Source of the DNA: Candidatus Gastranaerophilales bacterium
Lineage (GTDB): Bacteria > Cyanobacteriota > Vampirovibrionia > Gastranaerophilales > Gastranaerophilaceae
Reading direction: 5' to 3'
NCBI GenBank assembly: GCA_947628355.1
Contig: CANQZO010000004.1
Location: forward strand, 1-23,103
DNA length: 23,103 bases
Under the pieces are notes generated by a model that saw only the letters and a list, made by a program, of their open reading frames with translations, searched no databases and was not told the origin of the DNA. Of this stretch, positions 8,682-16,211 are shown in pieces. How positions within the stretch are numbered: the stretch's first letter is position 1; the number at the start of each line of letters is the position of its first letter. Position numbers and translations under genes: made by a program.

Positions 8682-9616
8682 AAAAATATTCTGAAAATAC
8701 AAAAATCGGAGTGCTTTGCGGAGGGTTATCAAGCGAAAAAGAAGTATCCCTGCGCTCAGGCAAAAATGTTTATGAAGCCTTAAAAAGACTCGGTTATAAA
8801 AATGCCGAAATGATAGTTGTTGATGAAAACATTTCAGAAAAGTTAAAAGAAAGTAAAATTGAAGCCGCATATAACGCCCTGCACGGAAAATACGGAGAGG
8901 ACGGCTGTGTGCAGGGGATACTTGAAATTCTTAAAATAGAATATACTGGCTGCGGAGTAATGTCGAGCGCAATAACAATGAATAAAGAATATACCAAAAG
9001 AATATTATCGACTAATAAAAATATAATAATGGCAAAATCGGCATTTATACAAAAAGGCGATGATATATATGAAAAGACACAGGATTTAAAATATCCCTTA
9101 TTTATAAAACCCGTAAGCGAGGGGTCAAGTTTCGGAATGACAAAAGTTAATAAAAAAGATGAATTAAAGCAGGCATATGAAACAGCTTTAAAATACAATG
9201 ATGATGTACTGGCGGAAGAATTTGTGGACGGATTTTTCGTAACAGTCGGTGTACTGGAAAAAGAAAATAAAGCATTTGCTACGGAAATTCTTGAAATACG
9301 GCCCAAAACCGAGTGGTACGATTTTGAAGCAAAATATACAAGCGGTATGAGTGAATTTATAGTACCCGCAAGGTTAAGTAAAGAAGTCACGGACAGAGTA
9401 AAAACAATGGCGATAGAAGCCTTTAAAACAGCAGGATGCCGAAGCGTATCAAGAATAGACTTTATGATGAAAGATGATATACCATATTTGTTGGAAATAA
9501 ATACAAGCCCCGGAATGACCGATGTAAGCGATTTGCCCGCGCAGGCAAAAGCAATGGGTATAAGTTACGATGATTTGGTATTACTGATACTAAACAGCGC
9601 AGGACTAAACAAATAA
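8663..9616 (+). CDS. ddl: D-alanine--D-alanine ligase
   Basis: ATP-grasp enzyme that joins two D-Ala for the pentapeptide end. The 317 residues carry the family landmarks: SSEKEVSLRSG (E27 for the first D-Ala), HGKYGEDG (74-81), FIKPVSEGSSFGM (147-159, grasp loop), AEEFVDGFFVTVGV (from 184), WYDFEAKY (218-225), RIDFMM (264-269) and LEINTSPGMT (277-286, metal binding). The WYDFEAKY tyrosine matches the residue found in D-Ala-D-Ala enzymes; VanA-type D-Ala-D-Lac ligases differ there, so an ordinary D-Ala-D-Ala product is expected. The ATG at 8663 overlaps the murB end by 19 bases and has a GAAAGAG site upstream. The gene abuts ftsQ, the usual Ddl-FtsQ order of cell-wall clusters. Confidence 0.96.
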   Translation: MGRDEIKKYSENTKIGVLCGGLSSEKEVSLRSGKNVYEALKRLGYKNAEMIVVDENISEKLKESKIEAAYNALHGKYGEDGCVQGILEILKIEYTGCGVMSSAITMNKEYTKRILSTNKNIIMAKSAFIQKGDDIYEKTQDLKYPLFIKPVSEGSSFGMTKVNKKDELKQAYETALKYNDDVLAEEFVDGFFVTVGVLEKENKAFATEILEIRPKTEWYDFEAKYTSGMSEFIVPARLSKEVTDRVKTMAIEAFKTAGCRSVSRIDFMMKDDIPYLLEINTSPGMTDVSDLPAQAKAMGISYDDLVLLILNSAGLNK

Positions 9617-10474
9617 ATGGATGAAAAATATACGGTAGTAAGAAAAATGAAGCAGGAAAAGCTCCGCCGAAAAGTAAGACGCGGAGAAATTGCAATGCGC
9701 AGATTGTATAAACTTGTCCGTTTCATAATTGTATTACTTATATTTTACTGTATATACAGGTTATCAATTGTACATTATTGGTATTTTCCGAAAGATATGT
9801 ATATTAAAAATACCGATAAATATATAGAAATACTCGGAAACAATATTGTACCAAAATCAAAAATAATAAATGAAATAAAGAAACTGCCTGTTGAAAAAAA
9901 GCCGATATATATGATAAATCCGACAGAAGCAGCAAAGTCGCTGGAAAAACTATCACCTGTTAAAAGTGCTTATGTAAGAAGATTTGGTTTTCCCGCGAGA
10001 TACGTAATAATGCTGGAGGAAGAAACTCCGGCAATAGTAATAGCACCTAAAGAAGATGTGGCGGAAGTTGCAGCATATTCATACTCGGGTAGATTAATAG
10101 GCAGAGAATATTTACCGTTAAAAAACGGTATTAAAGCCGCAAAAATATTAAGCTACGGCACAAAAGACGATGATTACGAAAAATGGAACAAAGAAAAAAT
10201 TTCGCAGTTATATAAATTGTATAAAGATATAGAAAATTATTCGGGAGAAAGCGTAGAATACATAGATTTAAGGATACCGCACAATGCTTTTGTACAGTTA
10301 AAAAGCGTAAAAGTAAGGCTCGGCGAGCTGGATACAAACGTATATGAAAGAATAAAAGCACTTGCTTCTATAATGCCGAAAATAAGAGGAACAAATGATG
10401 CAATAAAGTATGTTGATATATCATGGGGAGAATCAACATATTTAAAAATGAATGAAAATAAAAACTTGCAATAA
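9617..10474 (+). CDS. ftsQ: FtsQ/DivIB-type cell division protein with POTRA domain
   Basis: A 285-residue bitopic membrane protein. It has a basic cytoplasmic N terminus (1-33), a single membrane helix (about 34-53), a POTRA-like domain (about 68-137, with the pattern 'I.GN..V....I...I', then 'LEKLSPVKSAYVRR' and 'I.LEEETPA') and a C-terminal beta-type domain. This is the FtsQ/DivIB architecture. In the family it scaffolds FtsB/FtsL at the septum. The position directly after ddl, starting on the base after the ddl stop, supports the call because sequence conservation in this family is weak. ftsA and ftsZ do not follow; ribosomal genes do, across a hairpin. The last codons overlap a possible promoter for rpsE. 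Confidence 0.85.
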   Translation: MDEKYTVVRKMKQEKLRRKVRRGEIAMRRLYKLVRFIIVLLIFYCIYRLSIVHYWYFPKDMYIKNTDKYIEILGNNIVPKSKIINEIKKLPVEKKPIYMINPTEAAKSLEKLSPVKSAYVRRFGFPARYVIMLEEETPAIVIAPKEDVAEVAAYSYSGRLIGREYLPLKNGIKAAKILSYGTKDDDYEKWNKEKISQLYKLYKDIENYSGESVEYIDLRIPHNAFVQLKSVKVRLGELDTNVYERIKALASIMPKIRGTNDAIKYVDISWGESTYLKMNENKNLQ

Positions 10475-10496
10475 AAAATTTATGTAATAATATAAA
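10466..10496 (+). promoter_or_regulatory. Possible promoter ahead of rpsE, overlapping the ftsQ end
   Basis: TTGCAA (10466-10471) and TATAAA (10491-10496) are 19 bases apart, longer than ideal. If used, the hairpin at 10523-10566 would be inside the rpsE leader. Weak on its own. Confidence 0.3.
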
Positions 10497-10522
10497 ATAG
10501 TCAGAAAAAAATCCAACCCATA

Positions 10523-10566
10523 CATAATAAAACTTACAAAAGGTAAGTATGTTATTATGTTTTTTT
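10523..10566 (+). terminator. Strong hairpin with T tract between ftsQ and rpsE
   Basis: A long inverted repeat, CATAATAA plus ACTTAC on the left arm (10523-10536) and GTAAGT plus TTATTATG on the right (10543-10559), with a short loop and seven T (10560-10566). It is an intrinsic terminator for the mur-ftsQ operon. If transcription of the ribosomal operon starts upstream of it, it would instead act as an attenuator. Confidence 0.8.
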
Positions 10567-10601
10567 ATATTTAGGATTAAAAATAAAGAAAGGCAAAAGA
10601 C

Positions 10602-11141
10602 GTGGAAGAAACAAAAAGCAAGTCTAAAAAGAAAAAAATTGAGACAACAAATGAGACTATTCAAAGTGAATGGAAAGAACAGGTAATACAAGTAAGAAGA
10701 GTAACAAAAGTTGTAAAAGGCGGTAAAAAATTAAGTTTTAGAGCAATTGTCGTAGTAGGAAATAAAAACGGACAAGTAGGTGTAGGCTGTGCAAAAGCTG
10801 CCGAAGTAATAATTGCAATACAAAAAGCAGTAGCAGACGGCAGAAAGAACTTAATAAACGTACCTATATACAGAACAACAATTCCGCACCCGATAACAGG
10901 CAGATCAGGTGCGGGCAGTGTAATGTTAAAACCCGCATCACAAGGTACAGGAGTTATCGCAGGCGGTGCTGTTCGTGCAGTACTGGAATTAGCAGGGATA
11001 GAGAACATATTAAGTAAATCATTAGGTTCAAAATCACCTTTAAACGCTGCAAACGCAACATTAAGCGCGCTCAAATCATTAAAACCGTTTGACGTAGTAG
11101 CAAAAAGACGCGGCTTATCATTGAAAGACATGCTTAATTAA
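10602..11141 (+). CDS. rpsE: 30S ribosomal protein S5
   Basis: uS5 of the small subunit, at the mRNA entry side, important for decoding accuracy. The 179 residues include a lysine-rich N-terminal extension (to about 24), the double-stranded-RNA-binding-like N domain (VIQVRRVTKVVKGGKKLSFRA, then GNKNGQVGVGCAKA) and the C domain with ITGRSGAGSVMLKPASQGTG and the AGIENILSKSLGS segment typical of S5. The start codon is GTG at 10602, eight bases after GAAAGG. It heads rpsE-rpmD-rplO-secY; the usual upstream gene rplR is not here, where a cell-division gene and a terminator-like hairpin are found instead. Confidence 0.98.
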   Translation: MEETKSKSKKKKIETTNETIQSEWKEQVIQVRRVTKVVKGGKKLSFRAIVVVGNKNGQVGVGCAKAAEVIIAIQKAVADGRKNLINVPIYRTTIPHPITGRSGAGSVMLKPASQGTGVIAGGAVRAVLELAGIENILSKSLGSKSPLNAANATLSALKSLKPFDVVAKRRGLSLKDMLN

Positions 11142-11155
11142 GAGGAAAATAAAAA

Positions 11156-11341
11156 ATGGCTAAAAATAAAAAAGTAAAAATAACATTGGTAAAAAGTTTA
11201 ATCGGAACAACCGAAAAACAAAGACGAGTAGCAAAAGCACTCGGATTAACAAAAAAAGACCAAACAGTTGAACACGAAAACAGTGCAACAATAATGGGAA
11301 TGGTACAATCAATTCCTCATTTATTAAGCGTTGCAGAATAG
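11156..11341 (+). CDS. rpmD: 50S ribosomal protein L30
   Basis: uL30, a 61-residue large-subunit protein. KVKITLVKSLIGTTEKQRRVAKALGL is the conserved strand-helix opening, followed by the short hydrophobic end GMVQSIPHLLSV. An AAGAGG ribosome site lies just upstream, 14 bases lie between it and rpsE, and rplO follows closely, the conserved S5-L30-L15 order. Its presence is of taxonomic interest because plastids and typical cyanobacteria lack this gene. Confidence 0.95.
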   Translation: MAKNKKVKITLVKSLIGTTEKQRRVAKALGLTKKDQTVEHENSATIMGMVQSIPHLLSVAE

Positions 11342-11355
11342 AAAAGGAAAAAACA

Positions 11356-11808
11356 ATGACAGAAAGAATAGAAATAGAAGATTTAAGACCGGCACAAGGT
11401 GCAACAGGCAAAGAAAAGAGAGTAGGCAGAGGCCGTTCGTCAGGTCACGGTAAAACCTCCTGCAGAGGAAATAACGGTGAAGGACAAAGATCGGGACGCA
11501 GTTCAAAAAGAGGATTTGAAGGCGGACAAATGCCCGGTTACAGACAAATGCCCAAATTAAAAGGATTTACAAACTTTAATGCAATCAATTACGCTCATAT
11601 TAATGTTAGCGAATTGGGCAATATACAGGGCGATGAAATAACATTAGAATTATTAAAACAAGCAGGCAAAGTATCAAAAAAAGCAGCAGCATTAAGAGTT
11701 TTAGGAAACGGTGAAATAACAAAAGCCGTAAATGTTAGTGCAAGATACTTTAGCGCAAGTGCGAAAGAAAAAATTGAAAAAGCAGGCGGAAAGGCACAGT
11801 TAGTATAA
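11356..11808 (+). CDS. rplO: 50S ribosomal protein L15
   Basis: uL15, a 150-residue assembly protein of the large subunit. The N-terminal third is the usual extended Gly/Arg-rich tail (KRVGRGRSSGHGKTSCRGNN, then GFEGGQMPGYRQMPKLKGF), and the C-terminal globular part has VSKKAAALRVLGNGE and ends with the helix SAKEKIEKAGG. AAAGGAAAA lies before the ATG. Its stop codon shares one base with the secY start, so translation of the two is probably coupled. Confidence 0.97.
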   Translation: MTERIEIEDLRPAQGATGKEKRVGRGRSSGHGKTSCRGNNGEGQRSGRSSKRGFEGGQMPGYRQMPKLKGFTNFNAINYAHINVSELGNIQGDEITLELLKQAGKVSKKAAALRVLGNGEITKAVNVSARYFSASAKEKIEKAGGKAQLV

Positions 11809-13151
11809 TGCAGCAATATACTCCAAGTCAGCAGAACTTACAGGCAATGCTGTCAAATTTGAATATAGCAGGATTAAAGAATAAAATATTATTTACACTG
11901 TTAATGATATTAATATTCAGATTTTGCGCACAAATCCCGCTGTTCGGAATAAATGCGGAAAATTTTGCAAACTTGGCTGCCGCAAATAACTTGATTGGAT
12001 TTTTGGATATGTTCTCGGGCGGTGCGTTAGGAAATGTATCTATAATTGCACTTGGGATAGGTCCTTATATTACATCATCAATTATAATGCAGTTATTAGC
12101 AGTTGTTATTCCGCATTTGGAACAATTACAGAAAGAAGAGGGTGAAGCGGGAAGAAGAAAACTCTCTCAATATACAAGAATATTTACAATAGTAATAGCA
12201 GCAGTGCAAGCATTAGTATTTGTTATATTTTTGTTAAAGACAGCAAGAGGCGCTATACTTCCCGATGTCAATTTAATTACATTTGCAATAGGTTCAATAG
12301 TTATATTAACGGCAGGTTCCGCTTTAACAATGTGGATGGCTGAATTAATGACAGAACGCGGAATTGGCAACGGTGCTTCAATGTTAATATTCTGCGGTAT
12401 TATATCAAAAATACCATTCTATACAAAAATCACGGCAGAACTGGTAAGCAAAAACACATCATTACAACCGGGATTATTATTACTGTTGGCAATCTTTTTT
12501 GCGACAATGGTATTTATTGTAATAATGCAGGAATCGGCAAGAAAAGTAATAATAGTAAACCCGAGACGCCAGGTCGGAAATAAAGTATACGGCGGGACAA
12601 ATACATATATACCGTTCAAATTAAATCCCGGCGGTGTAATGCCTATAATCTTTGCAATAGCAATATTATTATTTCCCACAACAGTCTTAGGTTTGGTAGG
12701 ACAAGCAAATATCCCAAACGAAACATTAAGAAACTTCTTTATAACATTATCAAATTTCTTAAGTCCGTCGGGAATAGCATACAATTTAGTGTATTTCTTA
12801 TTAATAGTAGGATTAACATTCTTCTATGCTTCGATAATACCTAATTTACAGCCGAAAGAAATCGCAACGAACTTAAAAAAATACGGTTCATCAATTCCCG
12901 GGATAAAGCCGGGGAAACCTACAGCGGAGGCATTGGATAAAATACTAAGCAAAACAACATTTATCGGTGCATTCGGACTTGGTATAATAGCATTAATACC
13001 CTCATTAGCTTGCCATATTACGGGAATAACGACTCTGCAAGGAATAGGAGCAACTTCGTTAATAATTATGGCAGGGGTTGCGCTAGATTTTATAAATCAA
13101 GTACGAACAAACTTACTGCCTAAGAATTACGAAAGTTTCTTAAAACAATAA
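11808..13151 (+). CDS. secY: Preprotein translocase subunit SecY
   Basis: Central channel of the Sec translocon in the cytoplasmic membrane. The 447 residues contain ten hydrophobic segments in the usual spacing. FRFCAQIPLFGIN is at the first helix, MFSGGALGNVSIIALGIGPYITSSIIMQLL at the plug/TM2 region, MTERGIGNGASMLIFCGI at TM5 and the positively charged C-terminal loop with KKYGSSIPGIKPGKPT (the SecA/ribosome-facing loop) near 360. The ATG overlaps the rplO stop (TAATG), so it needs no separate ribosome site. The operon ends with a terminator right after it; adk has its own promoter. Confidence 0.98.
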   Translation: MQQYTPSQQNLQAMLSNLNIAGLKNKILFTLLMILIFRFCAQIPLFGINAENFANLAAANNLIGFLDMFSGGALGNVSIIALGIGPYITSSIIMQLLAVVIPHLEQLQKEEGEAGRRKLSQYTRIFTIVIAAVQALVFVIFLLKTARGAILPDVNLITFAIGSIVILTAGSALTMWMAELMTERGIGNGASMLIFCGIISKIPFYTKITAELVSKNTSLQPGLLLLLAIFFATMVFIVIMQESARKVIIVNPRRQVGNKVYGGTNTYIPFKLNPGGVMPIIFAIAILLFPTTVLGLVGQANIPNETLRNFFITLSNFLSPSGIAYNLVYFLLIVGLTFFYASIIPNLQPKEIATNLKKYGSSIPGIKPGKPTAEALDKILSKTTFIGAFGLGIIALIPSLACHITGITTLQGIGATSLIIMAGVALDFINQVRTNLLPKNYESFLKQ

Positions 13152-13161
13152 AATTAATAAA

Positions 13162-13191
13162 AAAGATGAGCCTTGCGGGGCTCATTTTTTT
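13162..13191 (+). terminator. Intrinsic terminator after secY
   Basis: ATGAGCC (13166-13172) pairs with GGCTCAT (13179-13185) around a six-base loop, extended by A-T pairs, and runs into a T tract. Confidence 0.9.
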
Positions 13192-13209
13192 ATTGAAAAA
13201 AAATTAATG

Positions 13210-13218
13210 TGATATAAT
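13210..13218 (+). promoter_or_regulatory. Extended -10 promoter of adk
   Basis: TGATATAAT is an exact extended -10 (TG, one base, TATAAT). A TTGAAA lies only 14 bases upstream of the hexamer, too close to be an ideal -35, so the TG is probably what makes it work. The leader is about 25 bases. Confidence 0.7.
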
Positions 13219-13249
13219 AAAAAAGCTAAACGAAACAATCGGAGAAATC

Positions 13250-13918
13250 ATGAAACAGGAATATATCTTTATAGGCCCGCCGGGAAGCGGAAAAGGGACA
13301 CAAACAAAAAAGTTATCGGAAGAATACAAACTTCCTCATATAGATACGGGTGCGCTTTTGCGTGAAGAAATAGCCTCCGGAAGCGATGAGGGTAAACTTG
13401 CAGATAGTTTTATAAGTAAAGGCAATTTAGTTCCGCTTAATTTGGTTGCGAATATAATTAAAAACAGACTTAAAAAAGATGATTGCCAAAACGGATTTAT
13501 ATTAGACGGATATCCGAGAAGCACAGAGCAAGCGCTTGCACTTGATGATATTCTTGCGGAAATAGATAAAGACTCAGACACAAAGCCTATTGTCTTTTAT
13601 TTTAAAATTGATGAAGAATTGCTTATTGAAAGACTTGTAAACAGAATATCCTGCAAAGATTGCGGTGAAATATACAATTTAAAAACAATGAACATTCAGG
13701 GAAATAAGTGTCCAAAATGCGGCGGAGAACTAATAAGAAGAAATGATGATACCGAAGAAGTCGCAAAAAAGAGATTTGACACATATTTTAGAGAAACGGC
13801 ACCGTTAATAGATTTATATCAAAAACGCGGGTGGCTGACTACATTAGACGCAAGTCTTGAAATTGAAACAATATACAAAAATCTTAAAGGAGCAATCAAA
13901 GGAAATGTCCATTCATAG
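13250..13918 (+). CDS. adk: Adenylate kinase (zinc-LID type)
   Basis: Interconverts ATP + AMP and 2 ADP. The 222 residues include the P-loop GPPGSGKGT (9-17), HIDTGALLREE (AMP-binding region, 30-40), ILDGYPRS (84-91) and the long LID domain with four cysteines at 135, 138, 154 and 157 (CKDC and CPKC). The four cysteines indicate a structural zinc, seen in many Gram-positive and some other adenylate kinases and absent from the E. coli type. The DDTEEVAKKRFDTY stretch with its arginine follows. GGAG lies five bases before the ATG. The gene overlaps map by 14 bases. Confidence 0.97.
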   Translation: MKQEYIFIGPPGSGKGTQTKKLSEEYKLPHIDTGALLREEIASGSDEGKLADSFISKGNLVPLNLVANIIKNRLKKDDCQNGFILDGYPRSTEQALALDDILAEIDKDSDTKPIVFYFKIDEELLIERLVNRISCKDCGEIYNLKTMNIQGNKCPKCGGELIRRNDDTEEVAKKRFDTYFRETAPLIDLYQKRGWLTTLDASLEIETIYKNLKGAIKGNVHS

Positions 13919-14657
13919 AAAATCAAAATTTGAAGTAAACATAATGAAGCAGGCGGGCAATATTGTAGCACTTGTTCATGCCGCAATGAAAGAGGCTGTA
14001 AAGGAAGGCATTACAACACAAGAACTTAATGATATTGCTTATAAAATAATAAAACAGAATAAAGCAGACGCAACATTTTTAGGATACCACGGATTTCCCG
14101 CAACGATATGCGCTTCCGTAAACGAACAAGTAGTACATGGATTTCCGTCAAAAGATGTTATATTAAAGAACGGAGATATAATAAGTATTGATGTAGGCGC
14201 TACATACAAAGGTTTTGTTGGTGACAGCGCATGGACATATCCTGTCGGCGAAATTTCAGACGAGAAAAAAATGCTGTTAAAAGCTACGGAAGAAGCATTA
14301 TTTGCAGGTCTTGAATACATGCGAAGCAATGAAAAACTGGAAAATGCGGCAGGAGCAATAGAAGATACTGCAAAAAAATACAATCTCGGAATAGTAAGGC
14401 AATACGGCGGGCATGGAGTAGGCAGGCAAATGCACGAAGATCCTTTTGTATTTAACTACCGAACAAACTGCCCTTTAATACTGCAAAAAGGAATGACAAT
14501 TGCAATAGAGCCAATGTTAAATCTTGGCGGAGATGATGTTGATGTATTAGAAGACGGCTGGACAGTTGTGACAAAAGATAAAAAGGCCTCCGCCCACTTT
14601 GAACATACCGTTCACGTTACTGATGACGGAGCCGAAATATTAACAAAATTATTATAA
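13905..14657 (+). CDS. map: Methionine aminopeptidase, type I
   Basis: Removes the initiator methionine from new proteins. With the start at ATG 13905 the protein is 250 residues, and the dinuclear metal ligands fall at D96, D107, H170, E202 and E233. The active-site histidines are H78 and H177, nearly the same numbering as the E. coli enzyme (H79, D97, D108, H171, H178, E204, E235). The frame also extends upstream to a TTG at 13857, but that start would add 16 residues inside adk without a ribosome site. AAAGGAG and AAAGGAA sequences precede 13905. It overlaps adk by 14 bases and precedes the nuclease-domain gene by ten, so the three genes form one unit. Confidence 0.96.
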   Translation: MSIHRKSKFEVNIMKQAGNIVALVHAAMKEAVKEGITTQELNDIAYKIIKQNKADATFLGYHGFPATICASVNEQVVHGFPSKDVILKNGDIISIDVGATYKGFVGDSAWTYPVGEISDEKKMLLKATEEALFAGLEYMRSNEKLENAAGAIEDTAKKYNLGIVRQYGGHGVGRQMHEDPFVFNYRTNCPLILQKGMTIAIEPMLNLGGDDVDVLEDGWTVVTKDKKASAHFEHTVHVTDDGAEILTKLL

Positions 14658-14667
14658 GGAAAAAACA

Positions 14668-15180
14668 ATGATAGAAATGAAAGTAATGGGTATAGCAATA
14701 GACACGGCAAGCGGTTCACCCATAATAGTATTAAATGATAAAGATAACAGAAAAGCGCTACCTATATGGATAGGTTCGGCTGAAGCGAGCGCTATAATAA
14801 GAAAAATAGAAAACATTAAAGTATTAAGACCGATGACTCACGATTTAATTATTGATTTAATCGAAAAAACAGGCTACCGTGTTGACAGAGTCGAGATTAA
14901 TGACGTTGAACAAGATACTTATTATTCAAGCATATATATCGTAAATGAAAATAATGAAGAAACAGCAATTGATTCAAGACCGTCTGACGCAATTGCGGTA
15001 GCAATAAGAGTGGACGCCCCGATATTTGTATCATCAAAAGTGCTTGCAGACGGAAGCGTATCTTGTGACAGCGCAAAAGATGAAGAAGAAACAGAAGCAT
15101 TCAGAAACTTTATACAAGGAATAAAGCCCTCTGACTTTGAAAAACTGCTTAATAAAGACGACAAGCAATCGGATCAGTAA
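14668..15180 (+). CDS. Bifunctional nuclease (BFN, DUF151) domain protein
   Basis: A 170-residue protein of the BFN/DUF151 family. The landmarks are LPIWIGSAEASAI (31-43), RPMTHDLIIDL and the conserved DSRPSDAIAVAIRVDAPIFV block. Family members have been described as having DNase and RNase activity, but the physiological role in most bacteria is unclear, so I give no specific substrate. The last ~40 residues form an acidic, lysine-containing tail of low complexity. TAAGGAAAA lies before the ATG. Its place after map, where infA is common in other bacteria, is notable. The 3' end overlaps a candidate minus-strand ORF by 32 bases. Confidence 0.9.
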   Translation: MIEMKVMGIAIDTASGSPIIVLNDKDNRKALPIWIGSAEASAIIRKIENIKVLRPMTHDLIIDLIEKTGYRVDRVEINDVEQDTYYSSIYIVNENNEETAIDSRPSDAIAVAIRVDAPIFVSSKVLADGSVSCDSAKDEEETEAFRNFIQGIKPSDFEKLLNKDDKQSDQ

Positions 15181-15322
15181 AATTTAAAAAACTCTTATAT
15201 GATTTTTTTCTAAACAAATTGTAGTGGGAATTTTTGTAAATTTTGGAACAAAGAGTTCCATCCAACTCACAAAGCCCGATTGCCGTATCTTTACAAAATA
15301 CATCAATTAAAAACCTTAACAT
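15149..15322 (-). CDS. Candidate small ORF, 57 codons, unknown
   Basis: On the minus strand an ATG at 15322 has GAAAGG seven bases upstream, an excellent ribosome site. It opens 57 codons that fill most of the otherwise empty 216-base gap and end inside the 3' part of the nuclease gene. The protein begins MLRFLIDVFCKDTAIGLC and has cysteines at 10, 18, 25 and 54 and a basic middle (FRKKSYKSF). Codon choice is A/T-rich like the neighbours. No family is recognised, no terminator is visible, and chance cannot be excluded at this length. It may also be the remnant of a longer gene. Confidence 0.35.
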   Translation of the reverse strand: MLRFLIDVFCKDTAIGLCELDGTLCSKIYKNSHYNLFRKKSYKSFLNFTDPIACRLY

Positions 15323-15348
15323 TTATATACCTTTCAATTATGTTGATG

Positions 15349-15354
15349 TATAAT
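15349..15354 (+). promoter_or_regulatory. Probable -10 of the DUF1858 gene
   Basis: TATAAT at 15349-15354, preceded by TG, with no clear -35. It lies about 40 bases before the ATG and is the best promoter-like sequence in the gap. Confidence 0.45.
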
Positions 15355-15396
15355 AATTAATAATAAAAATAAAAAAATCAATGAAAGGAAAAAATA

Positions 15397-15594
15397 ATGA
15401 GCGAAATTACAAAAGAAATGGGATTGTTAGAAATAGTACAAAATCACCCCGAAACAATAGAAGTATTCCAGCAATACGGACTTGGCTGCATAGGCTGTGC
15501 TGCGGCAAGATTTGAAAACCTTGAAGCAGGTGCAAAAGTTCACGGTATTGATGTTGATAAAATGGTAGAAGACCTTAACGCTGCAATACGATAA
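15397..15594 (+). CDS. DUF1858 domain protein (hybrid-cluster-protein-associated disulfide type)
   Basis: A 65-residue protein that is entirely one DUF1858-like domain. It opens with helices containing LLEIVQNHPETIEVFQQYG, followed by GLGCIGCAAARFENLEAGAKVHGID, with the CxxC pair at C31 and C34. In this family the cysteine pair is thought to act as a redox or disulfide centre, and related proteins are often found with the hybrid cluster protein; none of its usual partners is in this window. GAAAGGAAAA lies before the ATG. It has its own promoter-like -10 and is followed 61 bases later by rplI. Confidence 0.88.
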   Translation: MSEITKEMGLLEIVQNHPETIEVFQQYGLGCIGCAAARFENLEAGAKVHGIDVDKMVEDLNAAIR

Positions 15595-15655
15595 TCAAAT
15601 ATAGACATTTGAATATGTTTTTATTATTATCAAAATACAGTTAAGGAGAAAACCA

Positions 15656-16156
15656 ATGGAAGTTATTTTAAAAAAAGACGTACAAAATATCGGTGAAGCC
15701 GGTGATATAGTTAACGTAAAAGACGGATACGCAAGAAATTACTTATTTCCGCAAAATTTTGCAGAGTTAGCAACAAAAGGTGCAAAAGAAAACAGAGAAA
15801 AAAATTTAGCAAGAATTAAAGCTAAACAAGAAAAATTACACGCTGAAGCATTAGAAACAGCTAAGAAAATCGAGGAACTCGGCACATTAGAATTTTCTGC
15901 AAAAGCAGGAGAAAGCGGAAAATTATTCGGAGCTATAACAACAAAGAAACTTGCTGAAGAAATAAAAGCAAAAACTGGCATAGAAATTGACAGAAAAACA
16001 ATTTCGCTTGACGCTCCGATTAATAAACTCGGTAAATTCAATATGCAAATTAAATTAACATCAAAAGTAAAAGCTCAATTAGGTGTTAATGTAACGGCAT
16101 CGGAAGTATTAAAAGAAGAAATTGAAGAAGAAACTTCTGAAGAAAAAGCAGAATAA
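15656..16156 (+). CDS. rplI: 50S ribosomal protein L9
   Basis: bL9, a two-domain large-subunit protein with a long connecting helix. The N domain shows MEVILKKDVQNIGEAGDIVNVKDGYARNYLFPQ, the long charged helix spans about 41-75, and the C domain reads SAKAGESGKLFGAITTKKLAEEI. The length (166) includes an acidic C-terminal tail (EEIEEETSEEKAE) beyond the usual ~150. AAGGAG precedes the ATG. It is separate from rpsF, ssb and rpsR, its common operon partners. Confidence 0.97.
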   Translation: MEVILKKDVQNIGEAGDIVNVKDGYARNYLFPQNFAELATKGAKENREKNLARIKAKQEKLHAEALETAKKIEELGTLEFSAKAGESGKLFGAITTKKLAEEIKAKTGIEIDRKTISLDAPINKLGKFNMQIKLTSKVKAQLGVNVTASEVLKEEIEEETSEEKAE

Positions 16157-16211
16157 GAAAGAAGAAAATGATAAACATAAACATTCAAAATCGACGCTAT
16201 ATAGAATTAGG

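Noticed and set aside
8794..9390. 198-codon minus-strand ORF opposite ddl
   Set aside because: It lies fully inside a clear ddl gene, has serine-rich composition expected from antisense of A-rich code, and shows no ribosome site or family resemblance.
10661..11131. 156-codon minus-strand ORF opposite rpsE
   Set aside because: A shadow of a certain ribosomal protein gene with no start signals.
13857..13904. TTG start for map inside adk
   Set aside because: Adds 16 residues not expected in the family; with ATG 13905 the metal ligands fall at nearly E. coli numbering.
15244..15260. Short hairpin TGGAAC/GTTCCA after the nuclease gene as a terminator
   Set aside because: Six pairs without a T run on either strand; it also lies inside the candidate minus-strand ORF.
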